A stretch of 64,000 bases of DNA from Janthinobacterium psychrotolerans (GTDB lineage: Bacteria; Pseudomonadota; Gammaproteobacteria; Burkholderiales; Burkholderiaceae_D). The notes under the pieces were generated by a model. It was given only the letters and a program-made list of their open reading frames with translations, searched no databases and had not been told where the DNA came from. Where the stretch lies: contig NZ_LOCQ01000055.1 in NCBI RefSeq assembly GCF_001677885.1, positions 62,001 through 126,000 on the forward strand. The letters run 5' to 3'. Each line of letters begins with the position of its first letter. Within the stretch, counting starts at the first letter, position 1. Positions 29,573-38,125 of the stretch are shown here, piece after piece. The position numbers were made by a program, and so were the translations under genes.

Positions 29573-32380
29573 TTATGCGCTGGCCAGTTTAGCAAACTGT
29601 TCGCGCAGTTTCTCAATTGTGGCCGAAAAACTGAGCAAGCGCTCGTTTTCTTGCGCAACAATCGCGGCTGGCGCGCGGGCCACAAAGCTTTCATTGCCCA
29701 GTTTGCTGTTGACCTTGGCAATTTCCGCTTCGATGCGGGCGATTTCCTTGCCCAGGCGCTCGCGTTCGGCCGCCACGTCGATTTCCACTTTCAGCATCAG
29801 CTTGGTGGTGCCAACGATGGCCACCGCCGCCGGCGAATCGGGCAGGGCGTCGACGATCTGCACCTCGGCCAGCTTGCCCAGCGACTGGATATACGGCGCA
29901 TAGGTCGCCAGCGCGGCCTTGTCGGCGGCGTTGCCGGCCTCGACGATCAGCGGCACGCGCACCGACGGCGAGATCTGCATTTCGCCGCGCAGGTTGCGCG
30001 TCGCGTCCGTCAGCGCTTTCAACTGTTGCATCCACGCTTCGGCGCTTTCATCGATCTTGCTGGTGTCGGCGATCGGGTACGGCTGCATCATGATCGAATC
30101 GCCTTCGGCTTTCAGCGTCTTGCCGGCCAGCGGCGCGACTGTCTGCCACAACGCTTCGGTAACGAAGGGAATGATCGGATGGGCCAGGCGCAGCACCACT
30201 TCCAGCACGCGCAGCAGGGTGTGGCGGGTGGCGCGCTGCTGGCCTTCCGTACCTTGCTGCACTTGCACCTTGGCCACTTCCAGGTACCAGTCGCAGTACT
30301 CGTCCCAGACGAATTTGTAGATGGTGGCGGCGATATTGTCGAAGCGGAAGTCCTCGAAACCCTTGGCCACGTCCAGCTCGGCTTTTTGCAGCAGCGAGAT
30401 GATCCACTTGTCGGCCTGCGACAGGTCGGCTTCATTCGGCGTGCAATCCTTGCCTTCCGTATTCATCATCACGAAACGGGTGGCGTTCCACATCTTGTTG
30501 CAGAAGTTGCGGTAGCCTTCGCAGCGGCCCAGGTCGAAATTGATATTGCGGCCCAGCGACGCATAGCTGGCCATGGTAAAGCGCACGGCGTCGGTGCCGT
30601 AGGCGGAAATGCCTTCCGGGAACTCCTTGCGCGTGGCCTTGGTGATTTTTTCCGCGTCGCGCGGGTTCATCAGGCCGGTGGTGCGCTTGACGATCAGGCC
30701 GTCGAGGTCGATGCCGTCGATCAGGTCGATCGGGTCCAGGGTATTGCCTTTCGACTTGGACATTTTCTGTCCGGTCGAGTCGCGCACCAGGCCGTGCACG
30801 TAGACGGTTTCAAACGGCACCTTGCCGGTGAAGTGCGCCGTCATCATGACCATGCGCGCGACCCAGAAGAAGATGATGTCGAAACCGGTGACCAGCACCG
30901 ACGATGGCAAAAAGGCCTTCATGTCCGGCGTGTCTTCCGGCCAGCCCATGGTCGAGAACGGCACCAGGGCCGACGAGAACCAGGTGTCGAGCACGTCGTC
31001 GTCGCGCTTCAACGGGCCGGTGCTGCCGGCGGCCTGCGCCTTGGCTTGCGCTTCGGCTTCGGTCTTGGCGACAAAGATATTGCCGGCCTCGTCATACCAG
31101 GCCGGGATCTGGTGGCCCCACCACAGCTGGCGCGAGATGCACCAGTCCTGGATGTTGTTGAGCCACTGGTTGTAGGTGGTGCTCCAGTTTTCCGGCACGA
31201 ACTTGATTTCGCCATTGGCGACTTTTTCCAGCGCCGTCTCGGCAATCGACTTGCCAGGGAAGAAAGTGCCTTCCGGCGCCGGTTTGCTCATGGCGACAAA
31301 CCACTGGTCGGTCAGCATCGGTTCGATCACCACGCCGGTGCGGTCGCCGCGCGGCACCATCAGCTTGTGCGGCTTGACCTGTTCCAGCAGGCCCAGGCTA
31401 TCGAGGTCGGCGATGATCTGCTTGCGGGCGGCGAAGCGGTCCATGCCGCGATACGCTGCCGGTGCGTCGTCGGTGATTTTCGCGTCCAGGGTCAGGATGA
31501 CGATCTGCGGCAACTTGTGGCGCTGGCCGACGGCGTAGTCGTTCATGTCGTGCGCGGGCGTGATCTTCACGCAGCCGGTGCCAAATTCCTTGTCGACGTA
31601 TTCGTCGGCGATGATCGGAATTTCGCGGTCCGTCAGCGGCAGTTTGAGCATCTTGCCGACCAGCGCCATATAGCGCTCGTCGGTCGGGTCGACCGCCACG
31701 GCGACGTCGCCCAGCATGGTTTCAGGACGCGTGGTGGCCACTGTCAGAAAGCCGCCGCCGTCGACCAGCGGGTACTTGATGTACCACATCGAGCCGTCTT
31801 CTTCTTCCGACACCACTTCCAGGTCGGATACGGCCGTGCCCAGCACCGGGTCCCAGTTGACCAGGCGCTTGCCGCGGTAGATCAGGCCCTGTTCGAACAG
31901 GCGCACGAAGACGTCGGTGACGACTTTCGAGCGCGGCTCGTCCATGGTGAAGTATTCGCGCTGCCAGTCGGCCGAGGCGCCCAGGCGGCGCATCTGGCCG
32001 GTGATGATGGAGCCCGATTTTTCTTTCCACTCCCACACTTTTTCGACAAATTTCTCGCGCCCCAGGTCATGGCGCGAAATCTTTTGCGCGTCGAGCTGGC
32101 GCTGCACCACGATCTGGGTGGCGATGCCGGCGTGGTCGGTGCCGGGGATCCAGGCCGTGTTATGGCCCAGCATGCGGTGGTAGCGCGTCAGGCCATCCAT
32201 GATGGTCTGGTTGAAGGCATGGCCCATGTGCAGGGTGCCGGTCACGTTCGGCGGCGGCAGCTGGATGCTGAAGGAAGGTTTTCCGGCATCGAGGGTGGCG
32301 GTGAAGTAACCGCGCTGTTCCCACTCGGTGCGCCAGAATTGTTCAATGTCGGCGGGCTCGAAAGACTTGGCTAATTCCAT
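29573..32380 (-). CDS. valS: valyl-tRNA synthetase
   Basis: 935 residues from ATG 32380 ([20 protein letters not shown]); an upstream TTG would add seven residues. It is a class Ia synthetase with the HMGH motif at residues 51-54 ([18 protein letters not shown]), editing domain in the middle ([17 protein letters not shown]), KMSKS in [14 protein letters not shown] and a C-terminal coiled coil (the last ~70 residues, e.g. [20 protein letters not shown]) that grips the tRNA. TATAAT on the minus strand at 32410-32415 is a likely -10. Confidence 0.98.
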   Translation of the reverse strand: MELAKSFEPADIEQFWRTEWEQRGYFTATLDAGKPSFSIQLPPPNVTGTLHMGHAFNQTIMDGLTRYHRMLGHNTAWIPGTDHAGIATQIVVQRQLDAQKISRHDLGREKFVEKVWEWKEKSGSIITGQMRRLGASADWQREYFTMDEPRSKVVTDVFVRLFEQGLIYRGKRLVNWDPVLGTAVSDLEVVSEEEDGSMWYIKYPLVDGGGFLTVATTRPETMLGDVAVAVDPTDERYMALVGKMLKLPLTDREIPIIADEYVDKEFGTGCVKITPAHDMNDYAVGQRHKLPQIVILTLDAKITDDAPAAYRGMDRFAARKQIIADLDSLGLLEQVKPHKLMVPRGDRTGVVIEPMLTDQWFVAMSKPAPEGTFFPGKSIAETALEKVANGEIKFVPENWSTTYNQWLNNIQDWCISRQLWWGHQIPAWYDEAGNIFVAKTEAEAQAKAQAAGSTGPLKRDDDVLDTWFSSALVPFSTMGWPEDTPDMKAFLPSSVLVTGFDIIFFWVARMVMMTAHFTGKVPFETVYVHGLVRDSTGQKMSKSKGNTLDPIDLIDGIDLDGLIVKRTTGLMNPRDAEKITKATRKEFPEGISAYGTDAVRFTMASYASLGRNINFDLGRCEGYRNFCNKMWNATRFVMMNTEGKDCTPNEADLSQADKWIISLLQKAELDVAKGFEDFRFDNIAATIYKFVWDEYCDWYLEVAKVQVQQGTEGQQRATRHTLLRVLEVVLRLAHPIIPFVTEALWQTVAPLAGKTLKAEGDSIMMQPYPIADTSKIDESAEAWMQQLKALTDATRNLRGEMQISPSVRVPLIVEAGNAADKAALATYAPYIQSLGKLAEVQIVDALPDSPAAVAIVGTTKLMLKVEIDVAAERERLGKEIARIEAEIAKVNSKLGNESFVARAPAAIVAQENERLLSFSATIEKLREQFAKLASA

Positions 32381-32612
32381 GATTTGACGTGTGTTTGGCA
32401 AAAGGAATCATTATAAGGGGTGCTTAATGCCTGCGCAGCAAATAGCCGGCCGCTGCGTCCGAAAAGCCGGGCACGATTGCGCAATATTGCTGCAAGGTAT
32501 ATTTCTGCATCCTGGTCATGCCGATGTAATGGCTGGACGTCATTGAGCAAGCTGGTCATAATATTTTGCAATCAGGCCAATGCCTCATCGTCCATCCGAG
32601 GCCATACACATC

Positions 32613-33464
32613 ATGTCGCGCATTGCCATCACCAATCTGACTGTGCCCAGGGACGTCGACAGCGTTTCGCGCCCCGTTGTGGCCCTGAGTGCCACCTCGG
32701 TCACAAAGGACTGGGAAAATGCGCGGCATCAGCACCGCAAGGCGCAGCTGATCTACTCCGCGCGCGGCATCCTCAACTGCGAAATAGAAGACGGCGTCTG
32801 GATCGTGCCGCCGCAGTGCGCCATATGGATACCGGGCGACTTGCCGCACTCGGCACGGGGAGCGGGTGAAACGGAGTGCTATTGCCTGTTTGTCGAGCCT
32901 GACGCCGCACCGGATCTGCCGAAAACCTGTTGCACTATTTCGGTATCGCCATTGCTGCGTGAGCTGCTGCTCAAGGCAGCCGGTATTGCCGAGTTGTACG
33001 CGCCGGGAGGACGGGAAGACCGGCTGATTGCCGCATTGCTCGATGAGTTGGTGGCGGCGCCGGTGGAAGACTTGCATCTGCCCATGCCGCGCGATCCCCG
33101 CTTGCGCCGCCTTGCGGAAATGATGCTGGCCGACCCCACGGACAAAACCTCGAAGGCCGATTGGGCGACGCGCATAGGCATGAGCGAGCGCAGCATGAGC
33201 CGTCTTCTGCTGCACGACATAGGCATGAGCTTCGGGCGCTGGCGCCGGCAGTTGCATGTGATTCTTGCGCTGCAACGGTTGACCAGGGGTGACAGCGTGC
33301 AAACGGTGGCGTTGGAGCTGGGGTATGAAAACGCCAGCGGGTTCGTCACCATGTTCCGCAAGGCGGTGGGCAAGCCTCCCGCACGCTACCTGTCGGATCG
33401 CGCGAGCGGCGCGCAGAGTGCTTCTGTGCCCGGCATCATGCTCCCCGGGGCAATCTCAATCTGA
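32613..33464 (+). CDS. AraC family transcriptional regulator
   Basis: 283 residues from ATG 32613 (MSRIAITNLTVPRDVD); an ATG at 32580 would add 11. The N-terminal half is a cupin sensor (HQHRKAQLIYSARG, VPPQCAIWIPGDLPHS). The C-terminal half has two AraC helix-turn-helix units (DWATRIGMSERSMSRLLLHD and VQTVALELGYENASGFVTMFRKAVGKPP). Such cupin-AraC proteins respond to small molecules. It lies 132 bp upstream of and codirectional with the siderophore receptor, so it is the natural candidate regulator of that locus; this is inference from position. Confidence 0.9.
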   Translation: MSRIAITNLTVPRDVDSVSRPVVALSATSVTKDWENARHQHRKAQLIYSARGILNCEIEDGVWIVPPQCAIWIPGDLPHSARGAGETECYCLFVEPDAAPDLPKTCCTISVSPLLRELLLKAAGIAELYAPGGREDRLIAALLDELVAAPVEDLHLPMPRDPRLRRLAEMMLADPTDKTSKADWATRIGMSERSMSRLLLHDIGMSFGRWRRQLHVILALQRLTRGDSVQTVALELGYENASGFVTMFRKAVGKPPARYLSDRASGAQSASVPGIMLPGAISI

Positions 33465-33596
33465 CTGATCCGGGCCGCCCTGGCCCGGGAATGAGTGCGC
33501 TTGGCCTAAACGAATAACAATCTGGCCTGGTTTCACTATTGCCTGCCCCTGACTCCATTGTTTAATACAGCATCTAAATGCAAATGAGTCTTGTTC

Positions 33597-35861
33597 ATGA
33601 ATATCCTCACCATCTATCCTCATCTGGACGGCTCGTCCAGGGACGCCATCTGGAGCGCGCCCCGCACCGTGCTGGGCTCGGCAGTTGCGGCGGCAGTTCT
33701 CATCAGCGCGCAGGGCGCATGCGCTGCCGAACCGGCGCAGATACAAACCAGGGCAGGGGGGGCGTCTCAAGAGGAGATAGCCTTGCCGGCCATCACCGTA
33801 ACGGGCCGCAAGGATAAGGCGATCACCGAAGGTACCGGCTCGTATACCACGGCCCAGACGGCGGCGGCGACGCACCTGCCGCTGTCGCTGCGGGAAACAC
33901 CACAGGCGGTGACGGTGATCACGCGCCAGCGCATGGACGACCAGCAATTGAATTCGGTGCAGGGTGTGCTGGAGAACACCACGGGCGTCGCGTCGTACCA
34001 GTCCGATAGCGAACGGACGAGTTTCTATTCGCGTGGTTTCTTGATCAACAACGTTCAGTACGATGGCATCCCCACCGTCGTCGGCAACATCGTCAACGGT
34101 AGCGGCATCGGTTCTGTCGATACCGCGTTTTATGATCGTGTCGAGGTCGTGCGCGGCGGCTCTGGCTTACTGACCGGCACCGGCAATCCCGCGGCCGCCA
34201 TCAACCTGGTGCGCAAACGACCGACCCGTGAATTTTCGGCAGCCGCAGCGCTCGGTGCCGGGAGTTGGGATACCCACCGGGGCATGGCCGACATCTCGAC
34301 GCCGCTGAGCGAGGACGGCAGCATCCGCGCGCGCATGGTGGGAACGTACCAGGACGGACACTCGTACATCGACGGCTACAAGCCGAAGAGGAAGTCGATC
34401 TACGGCATCATCGAGGCCGATCTGACCCCGGACACGACGCTGAGCCTGGGCTATGACGACCAGGACATCACGCCGAAGGGCGCCACCTGGGGAGGTTTGC
34501 CGCTATGGTTCAGCGACGGCACGCAGGCGCAGTATGCCCGCTCCGAGAACTACGCGCAGCACTGGAGCCATTGGAACAACACCCTCAAGACGGCGTTTGC
34601 CGGGATCGAGCACCGCTTCGGCAACGGCTGGAAACTGCGGGCGGTCGCCAACCAGTACCGCACGCAATACGATGCCGAACTGCTCGGCCTGATCGGTCGC
34701 CCCGATCGCGCCACGGGACTGGGCTCCTTTCCCTACGGGGCCTATCCGGTGGCGCTGGCGGCCGAAGGTCGCAGCCGTCAAACCACCTTCGACATGATGG
34801 CGAGCGGCTCCTTCGAACTGCTGGGCCGCCAGCATGACCTGGTGGTGGGGGCGACGAGTTCGCGCCGCACGGCCAGCCAGGACGATATCGCGCCATTCTA
34901 TGCAGGCGTTGCGCCGGTCAATGTCCATGACCTGAGCCCGGCCTTTCCCCGCCCCAACTTCGATGCCATGGCGTCGATACCGACCCGCACCCGTATCAAG
35001 CAGAGCGGTGTCTATGGCGCAGCCCGGTTCTCGCTGGCCGAGCCTTTGAAACTCATCGTTGGCGGCCGCTTCAGCAATTATGACATCGACGACGCCGCCG
35101 GTGGCACGTCGTTGAACTACAAAAAGAACGGGAAATTCACACCGTATGCCGGCTTGATCTACGACATCGACAAGACCTATTCGGCCTACGCCAGCTACAC
35201 GGGCATATTCAATCCGCAAACCGACTTTCGCGACATCAAGGGCAACGTGCTCACGCCGTCAAACGGAAAAACCAGGGAAATCGGCCTCAAGGGCGCTTAT
35301 CTGGACGAACGCCTGAATGCCTCGGTGGCCTTGTTCTCTACCCAGTTGGACAACGCGGCACAGATGGTCGCCGGAACCACTACGCCAGCCGGCGCCCAAG
35401 CCTATCTAGGCGCGGATGGTACCAGGTCGCGCGGGATCGAACTGGACTTGCAGGGCGAGCTGGCGCGTGACTGGAACCTCTACGCAGGTATCGCCTACTT
35501 CAAGGCGCAAGATGGCGACGGCGTGCGCCTGAATTCGCAAATACCGCGCACCACGGCCCAGCTTTTCACCACCTGGCAGTTGCCCGGCGAGTGGAGCAAG
35601 GTGTCGCTCGGTGGCGGCGTCAAATGGCAAAGCCGTTTTTACCAGGCGCCCAATACCGGCACCAGTTCCTTGGGCGGCGAACAAGGTTCGTATGCCCTGG
35701 TATCACTGATGGGGCAATACGCCATCACGAAGAAGACCAGCCTGGCCGTCAACTTCAACAATTTGTTAGACAAGAAGTACGCGCTGCAGAAGGGCGATTT
35801 CGACACCGTGAGTTATGGCGCACCACGCAACGTGATGGTGACGCTGAACTACAGGTATTGA
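33597..35861 (+). CDS. TonB-dependent siderophore receptor
   Basis: 754 residues from ATG 33597. There is a signal peptide (SAVAAAVLISAQGACAAE, unusually preceded by ~22 polar residues), then a TonB box-like stretch (ALPAITVTGRK), the plug domain (LSLRETPQAVTVITRQRMDD, VEVVRGGSGLLTGTGNPAAAINLVRKRP) and a 22-strand barrel ending in the aromatic terminus VMVTLNYRY. It imports a ferric siderophore across the outer membrane with TonB energy. The N-terminal signalling (secretin/TonB short N-terminal) domain is absent, so control is more likely through the AraC regulator than an anti-sigma system. I see no convincing Fur box. No siderophore synthesis genes are nearby, so it probably uses a foreign siderophore. 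Confidence 0.94.
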   Translation: MNILTIYPHLDGSSRDAIWSAPRTVLGSAVAAAVLISAQGACAAEPAQIQTRAGGASQEEIALPAITVTGRKDKAITEGTGSYTTAQTAAATHLPLSLRETPQAVTVITRQRMDDQQLNSVQGVLENTTGVASYQSDSERTSFYSRGFLINNVQYDGIPTVVGNIVNGSGIGSVDTAFYDRVEVVRGGSGLLTGTGNPAAAINLVRKRPTREFSAAAALGAGSWDTHRGMADISTPLSEDGSIRARMVGTYQDGHSYIDGYKPKRKSIYGIIEADLTPDTTLSLGYDDQDITPKGATWGGLPLWFSDGTQAQYARSENYAQHWSHWNNTLKTAFAGIEHRFGNGWKLRAVANQYRTQYDAELLGLIGRPDRATGLGSFPYGAYPVALAAEGRSRQTTFDMMASGSFELLGRQHDLVVGATSSRRTASQDDIAPFYAGVAPVNVHDLSPAFPRPNFDAMASIPTRTRIKQSGVYGAARFSLAEPLKLIVGGRFSNYDIDDAAGGTSLNYKKNGKFTPYAGLIYDIDKTYSAYASYTGIFNPQTDFRDIKGNVLTPSNGKTREIGLKGAYLDERLNASVALFSTQLDNAAQMVAGTTTPAGAQAYLGADGTRSRGIELDLQGELARDWNLYAGIAYFKAQDGDGVRLNSQIPRTTAQLFTTWQLPGEWSKVSLGGGVKWQSRFYQAPNTGTSSLGGEQGSYALVSLMGQYAITKKTSLAVNFNNLLDKKYALQKGDFDTVSYGAPRNVMVTLNYRY

Positions 35862-35898
35862 TTTGCCCATACATCCATTGATGATCGAGAAAGTTCCC

Positions 35899-36354
35899 AT
35901 GCCCCTTCAGACCCCCATCAGTCCCGCCCAAGACCTGGCCATGCACAACCCGAACAAGGTCGCCTTGTTCTGGCTGACGACAGCGGCCGGTGCCGTGCTG
36001 TTTGTCACCTTCCAGCTGTTTTTCTACGTCAACGACTTTGTGAGAGCGCAGGGAGCGACACCGGCGATCACGTTTGAGCCCGACATCCTGTGGATGTTTT
36101 CCGCGTTCTATGGTTGCTGGATCGTCACGGTGCTCGTCGCATTGATGGCAACCCGAACGGCCCTGTGGGTTGTCCTGGTCCTCGGCAGTTTGATGGTCGT
36201 CCTTAATACCCTCGGCGGGATCGCCGACGGCTTGCGCGATGGCTGGCACATTGCCTTCTCGGCAGTATTCTTCATCACGTTACCCGGCGTGTTCTCCATC
36301 GCGGCCACCTGGCGTCGCATCCACAGCAAAGGCAACATCCATGTCTATCAATAG
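35899..36354 (+). CDS. four-helix inner-membrane protein linked to siderophore receptor
   Basis: 151 residues from ATG 35899, six bases after GAGAAAG; ATG 35881 and 35941 are alternatives. Four hydrophobic segments are visible: FWLTTAAGAVLFVTFQLFFYV, MFSAFYGCWIVTVLVALMA, LWVVLVLGSLMVVLNTLGG and HIAFSAVFFITLPGVFSIAA. I do not recognise the family. It starts 37 bp after the receptor stop and overlaps the next gene by 14 bp, so the three genes look like one transcript. A role in ferric-siderophore handling at the inner membrane is inference. Confidence 0.78.
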   Translation: MPLQTPISPAQDLAMHNPNKVALFWLTTAAGAVLFVTFQLFFYVNDFVRAQGATPAITFEPDILWMFSAFYGCWIVTVLVALMATRTALWVVLVLGSLMVVLNTLGGIADGLRDGWHIAFSAVFFITLPGVFSIAATWRRIHSKGNIHVYQ

Positions 36355-36742
36355 TTCCAACTTCCCCCTGGTCTGGATGAATTTTACGCAAGAACCAGGA
36401 CATGATCACCAAAAGGACTTCGACGAGTTCGAGGCCAATTTGCAGCGTGGGGAGCCTTTCGTCATCTTGACCGATACCGTTCCTGCCGAAGACCATGAGC
36501 ACTCGCCGGAAGAAAAGAAACGCAGCGCGCTCTGGATGAAAAAGCACAAGGTTCAATTGCGAAAGCTGGTGCTGGCAACGATCATGATCGAACCCAACGC
36601 GGCAAAACGTCTAGGTTTCAAGGCGTTTGCGGTGGTGTTTGCCAAGTTCTGGGGCTACCCTATGCTGCTTGCCGCGTCACGTGAGCAGGCAATGGAGATG
36701 GCGAGAACACTGTTGCCAAAAGACGGAAAGTCATCTCGCTGA
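36341..36742 (+). CDS. small soluble protein, receptor operon
   Basis: 133 residues from ATG 36341, overlapping the membrane-protein gene by 14 bp. No signal or membrane segment. The N-terminal half is acidic (DHQKDFDEFEANLQRGEP, ILTDTVPAEDHEHSPEEKK) and the C-terminal half basic and helical (KKHKVQLRKLVLATIMIEP, AAKRLGFKAFAVVFAKFWGYP). I do not recognise the family. GC is 52% by hand count (209 of 402), clearly below the 60-70% of nearby chromosomal genes, suggesting recent acquisition. It may act with the preceding membrane protein. Function unknown. Confidence 0.75.
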   Translation: MSINSSNFPLVWMNFTQEPGHDHQKDFDEFEANLQRGEPFVILTDTVPAEDHEHSPEEKKRSALWMKKHKVQLRKLVLATIMIEPNAAKRLGFKAFAVVFAKFWGYPMLLAASREQAMEMARTLLPKDGKSSR

Positions 36743-37077
36743 TAGCCCAGACTGGCGTCGGAACTGCCTGGCTGTGCCAGCGTGTCACGCCGCGCCTGGC
36801 GCGCAATCGAACGGGGCTGGAATTGCCCCAGTGCTATACTGACCGCCCTGTCGCCTCCTGCAAGCACTTGCGGACGGCGCCAGCGGCCGCAGTTTTATCC
36901 AGCTCACGGCCTGCCAGCGCATCAGCGATGCCGGCACTTGAAGCGTGCCCTGCGGGCCGCATCCATCACAACTTCGCCAGGATAGTACAAGTTCGTCATC
37001 TCTTTGATGGCGCGGCTACACGCATGCGCCTTGCCGCCTGCGCGATATGGCCAGCCTGGCGTTTATCAAGGAATTGC
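36743..37077. other. 335-bp non-coding region upstream of porin
   Basis: No gene supported. It contains a GGGGC-tggaatt-GCCCC hairpin (36813-36829) that could end the receptor operon, then TATACT (36835-36840) with no good -35. If TATACT is the porin -10, the porin mRNA has a ~230-nt leader. The porin reading frame stays open upstream to 36823, but without a signal peptide or ribosome site. Confidence 0.6.
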
Positions 37078-38121
37078 ATGAAACTCAATACTGTCTGCCT
37101 GGGGCTCGCCTCGACCATGATCCTGCCTGCCGTGACGGCGCAGGCCCAGTCCTCCGTCGATCTGTATGGCCTGATGGATGCGGCGCTGGTGCGGGAGCGT
37201 TCGATCAGCAAAGTGTCCAGCGGCGTCTCGGCGGGTTCCCGTCTTGGATTTCGCGGCGCCGAAGCGCTGGGCAATGGCTGGCAAGCCGTGTTCACGCTGG
37301 AAGCCGGTTTGCTGAGCGACACCGGCCGCTCGGACCAGGCCGGCCAGTTGTTTGGCCGCCAGGCTTTCGTCGGCCTCAATGGTCCGCTGGGCATGCTGAC
37401 CGTGGGCCGCCAGTACAATCTGCAAAGCCAGGCGCTGACCGATGTGGCCGACCCGTTCGAGGGCGGCATGGCCGGCGCTTCGACCAATGTGGCAGGCTAT
37501 TCGGCCACCCGCATCGACAATACCGTGCGCTATACCTCGCCCACCATGCGCGGCGTGACGGCCACCATCATGTATGGCGCTGGCGAACACAGCGGCATTG
37601 CTGCGGACCAGCGCTCGCTGGGCCTGGCCCTCGGTTATGTGAACGGCCCATTGACCTTGCGCCTGGCGCGCCAGAGCCGTGGCGGCGACGCCGGCAAGGC
37701 CAATGTCAACAATACGATTTTGGCGGGCAACTACAATTTCGGTCCGGCCACCGCGTTTGCCGGCTATGGCAGCAATACGGGCGACGGCAGTTCGCTGTTC
37801 TTTGCCGACAACCCCTACGGCGCGGCAACCGCGCCGGTGCAGTCGGCCGACAGCCGCGACGCCATCGTTGGCGTCTCCGTGCCGCTGGGCGCGACCACCT
37901 TGCTGGCGTCCTTCATCCACAAGGACGACCGCGATGCGGGCAACCGCGACGCGCAGCAGCTGGCTTTTGGGGCCACCTATGCCTTGTCCAAACGCAGCAA
38001 GATTTATGTTGCCTATGCCAAGATCCGCAACCGCAATGGCGCCGCCTATATGGTCGGCAATGCCACCGAAGTCGGTAGCGGCGACCGTGCTTTCAACCTT
38101 GGCTTGCGCCACGCGTTTTAA
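37078..38121 (+). CDS. Gram-negative porin (Burkholderiales type)
   Basis: 347 residues from ATG 37078, preceded by AAGGAAT. Signal peptide MKLNTVCLGLASTMILPAVTAQA, then the classic porin start QSSVDLYGLMDAAL. Other family marks: SRLGFRGAEALGNGWQAVFTLEAG, FGRQAFVGLNGPLGMLTVGRQYN, and the C-terminal NLGLRHAF ending in Phe for BAM recognition. It forms a 16-strand trimeric diffusion channel. It is convergent with the c-di-GMP gene, stops only 5 bp apart. The long leader suggests possible sRNA control. Confidence 0.94.
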   Translation: MKLNTVCLGLASTMILPAVTAQAQSSVDLYGLMDAALVRERSISKVSSGVSAGSRLGFRGAEALGNGWQAVFTLEAGLLSDTGRSDQAGQLFGRQAFVGLNGPLGMLTVGRQYNLQSQALTDVADPFEGGMAGASTNVAGYSATRIDNTVRYTSPTMRGVTATIMYGAGEHSGIAADQRSLGLALGYVNGPLTLRLARQSRGGDAGKANVNNTILAGNYNFGPATAFAGYGSNTGDGSSLFFADNPYGAATAPVQSADSRDAIVGVSVPLGATTLLASFIHKDDRDAGNRDAQQLAFGATYALSKRSKIYVAYAKIRNRNGAAYMVGNATEVGSGDRAFNLGLRHAF

Positions 38122-38125
38122 CGAT

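Noticed and set aside
29519-32374. 951-codon open frame antisense to valS
   Set aside because: Low-complexity translation; valS on the other strand is complete with HMGH and KMSKS motifs.
32371-32571. 66-codon leftward open frame upstream of valS
   Set aside because: No ribosome site, overlaps the valS start and -10 region; no recognisable composition.
33465-33596. Fur box upstream of the siderophore receptor
   Set aside because: AT-rich stretches such as GAATAACAAT and AAATGCAAATGA do not match the 19-bp Fur consensus well enough.
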